Shown piece after piece: positions 24,577-34,210 of a stretch of 64,000 nucleotides of DNA (the stretch's first letter is position 1; each line of letters begins with the position of its first letter). The position numbers and the translations under genes were made by a program. The stretch is from contig NZ_CP178740.1 of the NCBI RefSeq assembly GCF_047324305.1, positions 3,782,001 to 3,846,000 on the forward strand. The letters are read 5' to 3'. The notes under the pieces were generated by a model, which did not search any database, was not told where the DNA came from, and saw nothing but the letters and a program-made list of their open reading frames with translations. This DNA is from Acerihabitans sp047324305. Its GTDB lineage: Bacteria; Pseudomonadota; Gammaproteobacteria; Enterobacterales; Enterobacteriaceae.

Positions 24577-25767
24577 TCAGGCCGGCATGGCCCGCTCATC
24601 AGGCAGGCTATCTTCAAGCAGGCCTTTCAGGCGTATCTGCTGGCTGCGAATTTCCAGCGCCAGGGGTTCATAGAGCGAACGGCAGCCGTTGACATCCTGC
24701 ATGCCCAGCAACCCGAACGGCTGATGCTTCTCGCCGCTCCAGCTACGGTAGTCCGCCACCGGATAAATACAAATCCCTTCCACCGCCACGTCGTTTTTCA
24801 TGGCCAGGACGGTTTGCTCGAAGATATAGCGCATCCAGGGTACGCGCATATCGCTTTGCGCGCCTGTTTCGGCGATAAGCAGCGGCCGCTGATAGCGCTG
24901 GGAGATTTCCCGCAGGATGGTGGCGAAAGGCCGGTAGTGGCTGTCTTCGAAATCGATGGCCCCGCCCTGGTGGAACCATTGGTTACCGGGGCGGTAATTA
25001 ACGCCCAGAATATCCAGGTAGCCAGGGCCGCCGCCAAGCTCCGGCCGCAGTTTGCCGCTGAGCATATCCCAGACGTCAAACTGGGCCAGCCGCAGCGTTT
25101 CCGCATCCAATTCCTGCTCGGGCATGCCCTCGGGCGCGTTGATATGCACCACAGGCTCAGGCTGGAGGAAGCGCGCCGATGGGTCCACCGCGCGAATGGC
25201 GTCAATGGCGGCCAGGGTCGCCTTGACCAACTGTATTTTCAACGCCTTGCCTTTATTGGCGGCCATGGGCTGAATATGCGCCATGTCGCCGCCGGCCCAG
25301 GCGAGGAAAGAAATGGCGTTTATCGGCGTATAACAGGGCGCCGCGATACCTTCGTCGCGCACCCGCGCGGCCACCGCGCCGGCAAAACGCGCGAAGCGCT
25401 CGACAAAGTCGGGTTGCCATACATCGACATGGTCCGGCCAGCCGAAATGGCACAGATCCCATATCACCTGGACATGGTTCACCTGCGCGGCATGCAGCAT
25501 CGGCAAAAAGCTCGACCAGTCGTATTGGCCGGGAACCGCTTCGATCAAATGCCAGCGCAGGCCGTCGCGCACGGTGGTGAGGTTCTGTTCCGCCAGCTGC
25601 GCGTAGTCCTTCGCGGCCAGCATCTCATGGCCACTGGAGAGAATCAGGTCCAGGCGGCGCCCGTCACCGCGCACCTCGGTCGAGCAGTCAAAGCCCCCCT
25701 GCAAAAAGCTTTGGAACAGCGACGGTTTATACATGGGTGGTATTTCATGCGTGATTTGATCTTGCAT
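24577..25767 (-). CDS. GH1-like beta-glucosidase/beta-galactosidase homologue
   Basis: A 396-residue TIM-barrel protein of the glycosyl hydrolase family 1 superfamily (COG2723-like). RDGLRWHLIEAVPGQYDW and WDLCHFGWPD are typical early strands, and the late IAETGAQ holds the expected nucleophile Glu. The acid/base glutamate normally found in an N-E motif is replaced: the sequence reads TPINAISFLAW. So it may be inactive, act by another mechanism, or be regulatory. The start at 25767 has a strong GGGGGGAAG upstream; a longer frame begins at 25824. No sugar transporter is adjacent. Confidence 0.75.
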   Translation of the reverse strand: MQDQITHEIPPMYKPSLFQSFLQGGFDCSTEVRGDGRRLDLILSSGHEMLAAKDYAQLAEQNLTTVRDGLRWHLIEAVPGQYDWSSFLPMLHAAQVNHVQVIWDLCHFGWPDHVDVWQPDFVERFARFAGAVAARVRDEGIAAPCYTPINAISFLAWAGGDMAHIQPMAANKGKALKIQLVKATLAAIDAIRAVDPSARFLQPEPVVHINAPEGMPEQELDAETLRLAQFDVWDMLSGKLRPELGGGPGYLDILGVNYRPGNQWFHQGGAIDFEDSHYRPFATILREISQRYQRPLLIAETGAQSDMRVPWMRYIFEQTVLAMKNDVAVEGICIYPVADYRSWSGEKHQPFGLLGMQDVNGCRSLYEPLALEIRSQQIRLKGLLEDSLPDERAMPA

Positions 25768-25951
25768 CGGACTTCCCCCCTTTCCATGACAGCCTTTACC
25801 TACCGAGGCCGTACGACATATCATTTAAAGTAGACAGGTTACGATCAATAAGGTTCTGGCTATCGCCTACTTTGCGATCCTCATTACAAACTTAGCGGGC
25901 GCACAACCACCATCATTATCATCCGGGCGGGCAATTGTCCGGGGCGCGGCT

Positions 25952-27457
25952 ATGATGAAATGTCTTCCTTTATACCTACATGGAGTATTATGGCCTCTTC
26001 TTTTTCTTCGGGCTTTTTTTATGCAGCGACTTAACGCGCGTATCGGCCAAGCCATTTCGCGTCTGACGCACGTCCACCCCGAACAATCCGGCATCTATCC
26101 GCTGTCGGACGGCCTGGATGCTTTTGCCGCGCGCATGAAGCTTGCCGATTTGGCCGAGCAGACCCTGGATCTGCAATATTATATCTGGAACAAGGACATG
26201 TCCGGCATGCTGATGTATAGCGTGGTGCAGCGCGCGGCGGATCGCGGCGTCAAGGTACGGTTGCTGCTTGACGATAACAATACCCGCGGCCTGGACCAGA
26301 TTTTGCTGGCCCTCGACCAGCATCCGAATATCGAGGTCCGTCTGTTCAACGCCTTCCAGACCCGCACGGTGCGGGCGTTTTCCTACCTGACCGATTTTTC
26401 GCGCCTGAACCGGCGCATGCATAATAAAAGTTTTACCGTTGATAACCAGGCCACGATCATCGGCGGCCGCAACGTGGGCGATGCCTATTTCAGCGCCGGC
26501 GGCGAACAGTTGTTTACCGATCTCGACGTGCTTGCGATAGGGCCGGTGGTGGAGCAGGTGGGACGCGATTTCCAGCGCTATTGGGATTGCCCTTCGGTTT
26601 GCCCTGTGGCGCGCGCGGTACGCTCTTCCCGCCTGGGCGGCAAGAACAGCATCAGCAGCATGATGGGACAGATCAGTTTAAATCCCCACGCCGAACGTTA
26701 TGTCAAACGACTGGAGAGGGCGGATTTTTTTGTCCAGCTGCAGGCCGGCAGCCTGCCTTTTATCTGGGCCAGGACGCGGCTGCTCAGCGACGACCCGGCC
26801 AAAGCCCTGGGGCAGGTTGCCGATCATGGCCTGCTCACCAGCCGGATAAAAAGCGTTATTGATGAACCGGAACAACGCCTGGATATTATTTCACCCTATT
26901 TTGTGCCCACCAGGGCCGGGGTGGAGCAGTTGGCCGCCCTCGCCGCCAAAGGGGTGAAAATTGCGGTTCTGACCAATTCCCTTAACGCCAACGACGTGGC
27001 GATTGTGCATGCCGGTTATGCCAAATGGCGCAGGGCGTTGCTGACCCATGGCATCGAGCTGTATGAACTGAAACGCAACAGTTCGGAACAGCACCAGCCG
27101 CGGGACCGCGGCCTGACCGGTAAATCCGGCTCCAGCCTGCATGCCAAGACGTTTAGCGTCGACAGCCGGGAGGTTTTTGTCGGTTCATTTAATTTTGATC
27201 CCCGCTCCGCCATGCTCAATACCGAAATGGGCTTTGTTATCGGCAGCGAAGAGCTGGCCGAAACCATACACCGCTTGTTTATCGGCACCCTGCGCCAGAA
27301 TGCGTACCAGGTTTGCCTGGATGAACAGGGAAAAATGTATTGGCGCGAATATCAAGAGGAGCGCGAGGTGATTCACCGGCGGGAACCGGCCACCAATATA
27401 GTGGAGCGCTGGCTTATTCGCGCGCTTTATCATTTGCCGGTCGATTGGCTATTATAA
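25952..27457 (+). CDS. clsC: cardiolipin synthase C
   Basis: A 501-residue phospholipase D-superfamily enzyme with both HKD motifs intact: HNKSFTVDNQATIIGGRN near residue 160 and HAKTFSVDSREVFVGSFN near residue 400. It matches E. coli ClsC (YmdC), which condenses phosphatidylglycerol with phosphatidylethanolamine to form cardiolipin. An N-terminal hydrophobic segment (residues 5-23) would anchor it. In E. coli ymdB precedes it and opgC is next to it; neither is present here, and opgG follows directly. Confidence 0.94.
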   Translation: MMKCLPLYLHGVLWPLLFLRAFFMQRLNARIGQAISRLTHVHPEQSGIYPLSDGLDAFAARMKLADLAEQTLDLQYYIWNKDMSGMLMYSVVQRAADRGVKVRLLLDDNNTRGLDQILLALDQHPNIEVRLFNAFQTRTVRAFSYLTDFSRLNRRMHNKSFTVDNQATIIGGRNVGDAYFSAGGEQLFTDLDVLAIGPVVEQVGRDFQRYWDCPSVCPVARAVRSSRLGGKNSISSMMGQISLNPHAERYVKRLERADFFVQLQAGSLPFIWARTRLLSDDPAKALGQVADHGLLTSRIKSVIDEPEQRLDIISPYFVPTRAGVEQLAALAAKGVKIAVLTNSLNANDVAIVHAGYAKWRRALLTHGIELYELKRNSSEQHQPRDRGLTGKSGSSLHAKTFSVDSREVFVGSFNFDPRSAMLNTEMGFVIGSEELAETIHRLFIGTLRQNAYQVCLDEQGKMYWREYQEEREVIHRREPATNIVERWLIRALYHLPVDWLL

Positions 27458-27851
27458 TCGGCAGCCGGAAAGCGGCCAATATGGCTAATACAATGTAATA
27501 AGATTTTTCCTATAAAACCGGTGAAATAAAATAATTTGCCGCCAGGGCGCGGTCGGTGGGAAAGGCCGCCCGCGCCTTTTCCCCGGTTAAGGGGCATTCA
27601 GCGGCTTTAAGGTCCTCTTTTTTTAATAACTTTGCGTTTATGTCAAAAATGATTAACCCCCCGCTGGTGGGTCAGGTAAAATCAGCGGGCGGTACCGATT
27701 GTTGGAATGTGCTGTTTTAGACTATCTTTTACCGGTAGATGAGCTTGCTTTATAGCCTATTGATCAAACGCTGACCCGGTAAGGGAAAGGTGAGGAACGA
27801 TCGCTGTACCGTGCTGTCCGAGAAGTGATTTATCAATTAAAATTGCTTTGA
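27458..27851. other. intergenic region upstream of opgGH
   Basis: Nearly 400 bases, including the opgGH promoter region. No gene visible. Osmotic and envelope-stress control is expected for the operon, but no specific operator was identified by eye. Confidence 0.5.
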
Positions 27852-29450
27852 ATGATTAAGAGCACACGCATAGGGGGGGATGTGCCAAATAATAAATTTT
27901 TCGTCAAGTTACCCAAAGCGAGTCTCCGTTTGCTGGGAGCAACGGTGTTGTTGTCGTTATACGCTTTGCCTTCATGGGCATTTACTATTGACGATGTGGC
28001 TAAACAAGCGCAGGAACTGGCTGGTAAAGGTTATGAGGCGCCTAAAAGCAATTTGCCTTCTCAATTCCGTGAAATGAAATTTGCTGATTACCAGCAGATT
28101 CAATTCAATCATGAAAAGTCATACTGGCACGATCAGCAGACCCCGTTCAAACTGGAGTTTTACCATCAGGGGATGTATTTCGACACGCCGGTAAAAATCA
28201 ACGAAGTGACGTCCTCCGCAGTCACCGAGATTAAATATACTCCGGACCTGTTTACCTTTGGTTCGGTGAATCATGATCCCGAACTGGTGAAGAACCTGGG
28301 TTTCGCCGGGTTTAAGATCCTCTACCCGGTCAATAAGGCCGACAAGAGCGATGAAATCGCCAGCATGCTGGGCGCCAGCTATTTCCGCGTTATCGGCAAA
28401 GGGCAGGTCTATGGGTTATCCGCCCGCGGCCTGGCCATTGATACCGCGTTGCCTTCGGGCGAGGAGTTCCCGCGTTTCCGTGAGTTCTGGATTGAACGGC
28501 CGCAGGCGAACGATAAACACCTGGTGCTTTACGCCCTGCTGGATTCACCGCGCGCCACCGGCGCTTACCGGTTTGTCATCTATCCGGGACGCGATACCAG
28601 CGTCGATGTGCAGGCCAGGGTTTTCCTGCGTGATAAAGTGGGCAAGCTGGGCCTGGCGCCGCTGACCAGCATGTTTTTATTTGGACCTAACCAGCCTTCG
28701 CCGACCATGAACTATCGTCCGGCGCTGCACGATTCCAACGGGTTGTCCATCCATGCCGGTAACGGCGAATGGATCTGGCGCCCGCTGAATAATCCCAAGC
28801 ATTTGTCCGTCAGCACTTTCCAGGTGGAAAACCCGCGCGGATTCGGTTTATTGCAGCGCGGCCGTTCTTTCTCAGAATATGAGGATCTGGACGATCGGTA
28901 TGATCTGCGTCCCAGCGGCTGGATTGAACCGCACGGTGACTGGGGCAAAGGGCACGTTGAACTGGTGGAGATTCCCACCGCCGATGAAACCAACGACAAT
29001 ATCGTGGCATTCTGGACCCCGGAAAAATTGCCGGAAGTCGGCAAACCCTTTGATATCGCCTACCGGATGCACTTTTCCCGCGATGAGGATAAAATCCACA
29101 CTCCCGAGTTCGCCTATGTGAAACAAACCCTGCGTTCCGCCGGGGATGTCAAGCAGTCCAACCTGATTCGCCAGCCGGACGGCACCACCGCGTTCCAGGT
29201 GGATTTTGTCGGGCAGCCATTGCGGGATCTGCCAGACAATACCCCGGTGGCCTCGCAAATCAGCGTGGGCGATAATGCCGAAGTGGTCGAAAACAATGTC
29301 CGCTATAATTCAGTGACGCACGGCTGGCGTCTGACACTGCGCCTGCGCGTGAAAGATGAAAAACAACCCACCGAGATGCGCGCCGCATTGGTGAACGGCG
29401 ATAAGACATTGACCGAAACCTGGAGCTACTTGCTACCTGCCAATGAATAA
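27852..29450 (+). CDS. opgG: osmoregulated periplasmic glucan synthesis protein G
   Basis: A 532-residue periplasmic protein. A signal peptide ends near LPSWA at residue 43, after which FTIDDVAKQAQELAGKGYE begins the mature chain as in E. coli MdoG. Conserved blocks include GMYFDTPVKIN, GASYFRVIGKGQVYGLSARG and FGPNQPSP. It has a beta-sandwich fold and is required for branching or release of the glucan backbone made by OpgH. The start is uncertain: neither ATG 27852 nor GTG 27882 has a well-spaced ribosome binding site, and the N-terminus is about 20 residues longer than in E. coli. It overlaps opgH by eight bases. Confidence 0.96.
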   Translation: MIKSTRIGGDVPNNKFFVKLPKASLRLLGATVLLSLYALPSWAFTIDDVAKQAQELAGKGYEAPKSNLPSQFREMKFADYQQIQFNHEKSYWHDQQTPFKLEFYHQGMYFDTPVKINEVTSSAVTEIKYTPDLFTFGSVNHDPELVKNLGFAGFKILYPVNKADKSDEIASMLGASYFRVIGKGQVYGLSARGLAIDTALPSGEEFPRFREFWIERPQANDKHLVLYALLDSPRATGAYRFVIYPGRDTSVDVQARVFLRDKVGKLGLAPLTSMFLFGPNQPSPTMNYRPALHDSNGLSIHAGNGEWIWRPLNNPKHLSVSTFQVENPRGFGLLQRGRSFSEYEDLDDRYDLRPSGWIEPHGDWGKGHVELVEIPTADETNDNIVAFWTPEKLPEVGKPFDIAYRMHFSRDEDKIHTPEFAYVKQTLRSAGDVKQSNLIRQPDGTTAFQVDFVGQPLRDLPDNTPVASQISVGDNAEVVENNVRYNSVTHGWRLTLRLRVKDEKQPTEMRAALVNGDKTLTETWSYLLPANE

Positions 29451-31962
29451 TTTAACTGAACCCGGCCTCGATTATATCGAGGCTTTGCCCCTTTCTGCCG
29501 AGCAAAAAGGCACTTTGCGCGCACAGGTGCCGCCGGATGGCAGTCATTCCCTCGCATCCCTGCATGTTGATCTCGGGGGTTCCGCCCCCGGTATCGACCT
29601 TCCCGCAGATGAAGACAACGCGGCGCTGTACTCGGTAAAGTCCAGGCTGAAAATGGCCTGGCCGGACGCCGCCAGCCGCGACGATGTAGTGGTGGAGGAT
29701 AGCCAGGGGCGCACCGCCATCAAGGCCATGCCCACCATTACCCGCACGCCGATGTTTCCCGAACCCTGGCTGACCAACCCCATCGTGCGCTATTGGGACG
29801 CGATGCGCGGCCACACACGTGCGCCGCGCCACAAGCAGGAAGCGGCCCGCGAAGAAGGCAACTGGCGCCGGGTAGGGACGATACGCCGTTATATCCTGCT
29901 GGCGCTGACGCTGTTCCAGACCGCCATCGCCACATGGTATATGAAGACTATTCTTCCTTATCAGGGCTGGGCGCTGATCGATCCGATGGATATGCTGAAC
30001 CAGGACTGGCTGCGATCGCTGTTGCAACTGCTGCCGTATATCCTGCAAAGCGGCATCCTGATCTTGTTCGCGATATTATTCTGCTGGGTTTCGGCCGGTT
30101 TCTGGACCGCCCTTATGGGGTTTCTGCAGTTGCTGATCGGCCATGACAAATACAGTATTTCCGCCAGCACCACCGGCGACGAACCGCTCAATCCCAAGCA
30201 CCGTACCGCGCTTATCATGCCCATCTGTAACGAGGACGTGGAGCGTGTGTTCGCCGGTCTGCGCGCCACCTACGAATCCGTAGAAGCGACCGGACAGATT
30301 GAGCATTTCGACGTTTATATCCTGAGCGATAGCTATAACGCCGACATTTGCATCGCCGAGCAAAAAGCATGGATGGAACTCTGCCAGGAAACCGGCGGAT
30401 TCGGCCGCATATTCTACCGCCGCCGCCGCCGCCGGGTAAAACGTAAAAGCGGCAACATTGACGACTTCTGCCGCCGCTGGGGCAAGCAATACAGCTATAT
30501 GGTGATCCTGGATGCCGATAGCGTTATGAGCGGCGGTTGCCTGACCAACCTGGTGCGGCTGATGGAAGCCAATCCGAACGCCGGCATTATCCAAAGCGCG
30601 CCGAAGGCGTCCGGCATGGACACGCTGTACGCGCGCTGCCAGCAGTTCGCCACCCGGGTCTACGGTCCGCTGTTTACCGCCGGGCTGCATTACTGGCAAT
30701 TGGGCGAGTCCCATTATTGGGGGCATAACGCCATTATCCGCGTCGAGCCTTTTATCAAGCATTGCGCCCTGGCGCCGCTGCCGGGTGAAGGCTCCTTTGC
30801 CGGCTCGATACTGTCGCACGACTTTGTCGAGGCAGCGCTGATGCGGCGTGCCGGCTGGGGGGTCTGGATAGCTTATGATCTGCCCGGCAGCTACGAGGAA
30901 CTGCCGCCCAATCTGCTGGATGAACTTAAGCGGGATCGGCGCTGGTGCCAGGGGAACCTGATGAATTTCCGGTTGTTCCTGGTGAAGGGCATGCATCCGG
31001 TTCACCGGGCTGTATTCCTGACCGGCGTCATGTCCTATTTATCGGCGCCGCTGTGGTTTATGTTCCTGGCGCTGTCCACCGCGCTGCAGGTGGTGCATAC
31101 CCTGATGGAGCCGCAGTATTTTCTCCAGCCGCGCCAGCTGTTCCCGGTGTGGCCGCAATGGCGGCCTGAACTGGCGGTGGCGTTGTTCTCCACCACCATG
31201 GTGCTGTTGTTTTTGCCCAAGCTGCTCAGCGTTATTTTAATCATCGCCAAGGGCGCCAAGGAGTATGGCGGGGCGGCTATCCTGTTTTGCTCGATGCTGC
31301 TGGAAATGCTGTTCTCCGTGCTGCTGGCCCCGGTGCGCATGCTGTTCCATACCGTATTCGTGGTCAGCGCCTTCCTGGGCTGGTCGGTACAGTGGAACTC
31401 CCCGCAGCGTGACGATGACGCCACGCCCTGGAGCGAATCCTTTGTACGCCACGGTCCTCAGATGTTGTTAGGGCTGGTATGGGCCAGCGGCATGGCCTGG
31501 CTGGATTTGCGTTTTCTCTGGTGGCTGTCGCCCATCGTGTTTTCGCTGATCCTGTCGCCTTGGGTGTCGGTATTCTCCAGCCGGGCCAATCTCGGCCTGG
31601 CCTCACAGCGCGTCAGCCTGTTCCTGATCCCCGAGGAATACTCGCCGCCGAAGGAACTGGTCGATACCGAAACCTATTTGCGGCGCAACCAGGCGCGGGC
31701 GCTGGCCGACGGTTTCCGCCATGCGGTGGTCGATCCGGCTTACAATGCCCTGGCGGTGGGAATGGCCACTGCGCGGCACGGTATCAGCCAGGCTATCGAG
31801 CGCGTGCGTGACGAGCATGTGCAACTGGCCCTGCAAAGCGGTCCCGACGCCATGAGTGGTCCGCAGCGCCTGGCCGTGATAAGCGATCCGGTGGTCCTGT
31901 CGCGTCTGCATTTGCGCGTATGGTCGCGGCCGGAAACCTGGCTGGCCTGGAAGAAAAGTTAA
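29443..31962 (+). CDS. opgH: glucan biosynthesis glucosyltransferase H
   Basis: An 839-residue inner-membrane family 2 glycosyltransferase. After an N-terminal cytoplasmic region there are two membrane helices (residues 145-215), a large catalytic loop with the donor-site Asp motifs (YILSDSY, VILDADSV), the acceptor EED-like region (SHDFVEAAL) and the RRWCQGNL motif, then six or more further helices. It polymerises glucose from UDP-glucose into the beta-1,2 backbone of periplasmic glucans and in E. coli also delays division by binding FtsZ. Translationally coupled to opgG; a terminator follows. Confidence 0.97.
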   Translation: MNNLTEPGLDYIEALPLSAEQKGTLRAQVPPDGSHSLASLHVDLGGSAPGIDLPADEDNAALYSVKSRLKMAWPDAASRDDVVVEDSQGRTAIKAMPTITRTPMFPEPWLTNPIVRYWDAMRGHTRAPRHKQEAAREEGNWRRVGTIRRYILLALTLFQTAIATWYMKTILPYQGWALIDPMDMLNQDWLRSLLQLLPYILQSGILILFAILFCWVSAGFWTALMGFLQLLIGHDKYSISASTTGDEPLNPKHRTALIMPICNEDVERVFAGLRATYESVEATGQIEHFDVYILSDSYNADICIAEQKAWMELCQETGGFGRIFYRRRRRRVKRKSGNIDDFCRRWGKQYSYMVILDADSVMSGGCLTNLVRLMEANPNAGIIQSAPKASGMDTLYARCQQFATRVYGPLFTAGLHYWQLGESHYWGHNAIIRVEPFIKHCALAPLPGEGSFAGSILSHDFVEAALMRRAGWGVWIAYDLPGSYEELPPNLLDELKRDRRWCQGNLMNFRLFLVKGMHPVHRAVFLTGVMSYLSAPLWFMFLALSTALQVVHTLMEPQYFLQPRQLFPVWPQWRPELAVALFSTTMVLLFLPKLLSVILIIAKGAKEYGGAAILFCSMLLEMLFSVLLAPVRMLFHTVFVVSAFLGWSVQWNSPQRDDDATPWSESFVRHGPQMLLGLVWASGMAWLDLRFLWWLSPIVFSLILSPWVSVFSSRANLGLASQRVSLFLIPEEYSPPKELVDTETYLRRNQARALADGFRHAVVDPAYNALAVGMATARHGISQAIERVRDEHVQLALQSGPDAMSGPQRLAVISDPVVLSRLHLRVWSRPETWLAWKKS

Positions 31963-31985
31963 CGTCTTCCCGTCCTATACTTAAG

Positions 31986-32010
31986 CCGCCCTGATGGGCG
32001 GTTTTTTTTT
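31986..32010 (+). terminator. terminator of opgGH
   Basis: CCGCCC-TGAT-GGGCGG stem-loop followed by nine T residues, about 25 bases after the opgH stop. Confidence 0.93.
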
Positions 32011-32151
32011 GTCCTGATAACGGCGATGACGCCTGTTACGGTAACCGGCGGTTTCATCGGGCAAAAATAAGACGGCGTTAGCATTATTTGCTACTCGGAA
32101 GGCGCCGCTCGCCGCTAAAATTTTGGCCTTTGCGGAATAACGGGGCGCCTG

Positions 32152-32784
32152 ATGCAATACGACATGTTGTTTATACTCAAAAAAATGGGCTCCTTTGTCT
32201 TATATGCGGCGGTGGTAGCGGCGTTTACGTCATTTTTGTTTATCGATCTCCACTTCCTGCATGATATCGTCAAGGAGTCCTCCCTGACCGAAGTCGCCCA
32301 GGAATTGGTGCTGGCGGCCATCGTCGCCCTGCACCTGTGGCTGATGCGCAATCCGGCGTTACGCGCCAGCAGCCTGCTGGTGGCGGGGTTCTTTGCCTGT
32401 ATGCTGGTGCGTGAAATGGATTTCGCCTTTGATGCCATCCGCCACGGTTCGTGGTTTTGGGTGGCCACGGCGATTGCGCTGGTTTGCCTGGCCTTTGCCG
32501 CCGCGGATGCTAAACGCGCGCTGCGCGGACTGGCGGGATATTTCGGACATCCCAGTTATGGCCTGGTTTGCGCCGGCCTGCTGAATGTGCTGGTATTCTC
32601 GCGCCTGATGGGCATCGGCGAGCTTTGGCGCTCGTTGCTGGATGAGAATTACCTGCGTGCGATAAAAAATGCCGTGGAGGAGGGTAGCGAACTGTTCGGC
32701 TACTGCCTGTGCCTGCTGGCGACCCTATCCTATACGGTGGATAAACAGCGATCCGGCCGTGCCGAGCCTCACCGGCCGGTATAA
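32152..32784 (+). CDS. multi-pass membrane protein, unknown
   Basis: A 210-residue integral membrane protein with about five hydrophobic helices (first at residues 13-32, LYAAVVAAFTSFLFIDLHF). A charged segment near residues 175-190 (AIKNAVEEGSELFGY) lies between helices. No family is recalled. It sits between opgH and yceK, a place where E. coli has no such gene, on the same strand but behind the opgH terminator. The ATG has only weak upstream purines. Confidence 0.75.
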   Translation: MQYDMLFILKKMGSFVLYAAVVAAFTSFLFIDLHFLHDIVKESSLTEVAQELVLAAIVALHLWLMRNPALRASSLLVAGFFACMLVREMDFAFDAIRHGSWFWVATAIALVCLAFAAADAKRALRGLAGYFGHPSYGLVCAGLLNVLVFSRLMGIGELWRSLLDENYLRAIKNAVEEGSELFGYCLCLLATLSYTVDKQRSGRAEPHRPV

Positions 32785-32827
32785 CACCCGCCGCCCGCTA
32801 ACGGCTCTACAGGGATGACACTTCGCT

Positions 32828-33058
32828 ATGGGTAGGATTTTGCTGTTAACGCTAGTCCTGTTCCTGCTGACCGGTTGCGGCAGCATCATCAGCCGCACGT
32901 TTCCGGGGCAAGGCCACGGCCATCAATATTACCCCGGCGTGCAGTGGGATTTGCGCGATACGCCCTGGAAATATATCACCATCATCGATTTGCCGCTGTC
33001 GATGGTGGTGGACACGATATTGCTGCCGGTGGATATGCGGCACGGCCCCTATCGCTAG
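32828..33058 (+). CDS. yceK: DUF1375 lipoprotein YceK
   Basis: A 76-residue lipoprotein with signal and LTGC lipobox at residues 14-17. The mature part contains the family blocks PGVQWDLRDTPW and DLPLSMVVDTILLPVD. It is the orthologue of E. coli YceK, of unknown function, in its usual place after opgGH. Lipidation and outer-membrane sorting are predicted only. Confidence 0.92.
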   Translation: MGRILLLTLVLFLLTGCGSIISRTFPGQGHGHQYYPGVQWDLRDTPWKYITIIDLPLSMVVDTILLPVDMRHGPYR

Positions 33059-33103
33059 ACGCCGCGCCGCCGATGGATTTTCCCCGCGGGCTTGGCCGTG
33101 GGT

Positions 33104-33484
33104 TTAACGTTCCTCCCACTCGTCCGCGGCGGTTTGTCCCTCCTCGGTGTCCAATGACGGCTCATACTGATACTCACCTTCGTCCCATTCGTGCAGCGTG
33201 TTTTCTTCCTGCCATTCGGCGCGCAGCTCCGCTTCGTCGAAATCACCGTCGAAAATCGCCTGGGCGGCTTCACCGATGCGAAACGGCAGGGCCTCGGCGG
33301 CCTCGTTTTCATCGGCCATAAATTCAGCTTCCCACATAATCTCGCCGTCCCGCATGATATATTTTTGCAGGCTGAACTGATGTACCGCAGGGTCTTCATC
33401 GTCATTGCTGTTTTCACGGGAAGATTCGATAAACTCTTCCCGCGCCATATCGATGGCTTCTTCCAGAGTTGCGTACATGCTCAT
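33104..33484 (-). CDS. msyB: acidic protein MsyB
   Basis: A 126-residue, very acidic protein. MYATLEEAIDMAREEFIES and the C-terminal EENTLHEWDEGEYQYEP, then TEEGQTAADEWEER match E. coli MsyB, which suppresses secY and secA defects when overproduced. Its exact role is not settled. The frame stays open far upstream, but CAGGAG before the ATG at 33484 sets the start. Neighbours yceK and mdtG are as in E. coli. Confidence 0.94.
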   Translation of the reverse strand: MSMYATLEEAIDMAREEFIESSRENSNDDEDPAVHQFSLQKYIMRDGEIMWEAEFMADENEAAEALPFRIGEAAQAIFDGDFDEAELRAEWQEENTLHEWDEGEYQYEPSLDTEEGQTAADEWEER

Positions 33485-33793
33485 TATGGCTCTCCTGTGA
33501 TCGTCGGTGTGGTCTGACTGTCGCCTCGCCCTGTTCGGGCCTAACAGTAATTGTTGTCGCAGTCTGGAAACTTTCAAGTCGGAATGGATATCAATCTTTG
33601 CTAGCGGGTCAACGACGGGGAAAACGCTACGGCGACACGCAACGGTTCGCGTAATGGAGGCATTACGGGGTGTAAGACACTGCATGAAATGTGAAGGTTA
33701 GGTAAAGGTTTGGCAAAAACGGGCGGGAAAGGCTTTGCGGCGGACCGGCACGCGCTACAGTAAAGGCTGGAATCGTCCTAAGGAGTAAAAAGC
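33485..33793. other. divergent intergenic region msyB / 33794 gene
   Basis: About 300 bases holding promoters for msyB and for the divergent periplasmic protein gene. The frames that cross it lack start signals. No further feature could be assigned. Confidence 0.5.
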
Positions 33794-34201
33794 ATGTCTG
33801 CTAGCCGTAAATCATTGTTAAGCGCCGCGCTGCCCGCTCTGGCCTGCACTGTCGCCGCGCTGAGTTTTTCCGTCCTGGCCGCGCCCGCGGCGCCGGACCA
33901 GGGGCCTGCCGCCGCCATGCACCAGGAAGGACCGGGCGCGGGTTATCCGGTGCCGATGCTATTCCAGCCCCCGGGCCGGCTGCCGCCGCATGAGCCGGGC
34001 TTCTGCCGCGGCGGGGAACTGTTCTGCGCGGCGGTGCAAACCGATAACCCGGCCGACACCCTGCAAAAGCTTAACGGCATTTTACCGGCGGCCAACGGCG
34101 GCCATTATCGGGTGCGGGTTTCGGTGGAGCGCGTACCCGAACATCCTATGGACAAGGGGCCTCATCCGGCCGCGGATACGCCGCCGGCGTCAGCCGGCTA
34201 A
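33794..34201 (+). CDS. exported protein, unknown
   Basis: A 135-residue protein with a long signal peptide (a hydrophobic stretch to SVLAAP near residue 32). The mature part is Pro/Gly/Ala-rich, with two cysteines spaced nine apart (FCRGGELFC) that may form a disulfide. TAAGGAG precedes the ATG. It lies between msyB and mdtG, where E. coli has nothing. No family recognised; probably periplasmic. Confidence 0.65.
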   Translation: MSASRKSLLSAALPALACTVAALSFSVLAAPAAPDQGPAAAMHQEGPGAGYPVPMLFQPPGRLPPHEPGFCRGGELFCAAVQTDNPADTLQKLNGILPAANGGHYRVRVSVERVPEHPMDKGPHPAADTPPASAG

Positions 34202-34210
34202 GCGCCGGCG

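Noticed and set aside
24550..25833. 427-codon + strand frame opposite the GH1-like gene
   Set aside because: Exact antisense shadow of that gene; no domain or ribosome binding site.
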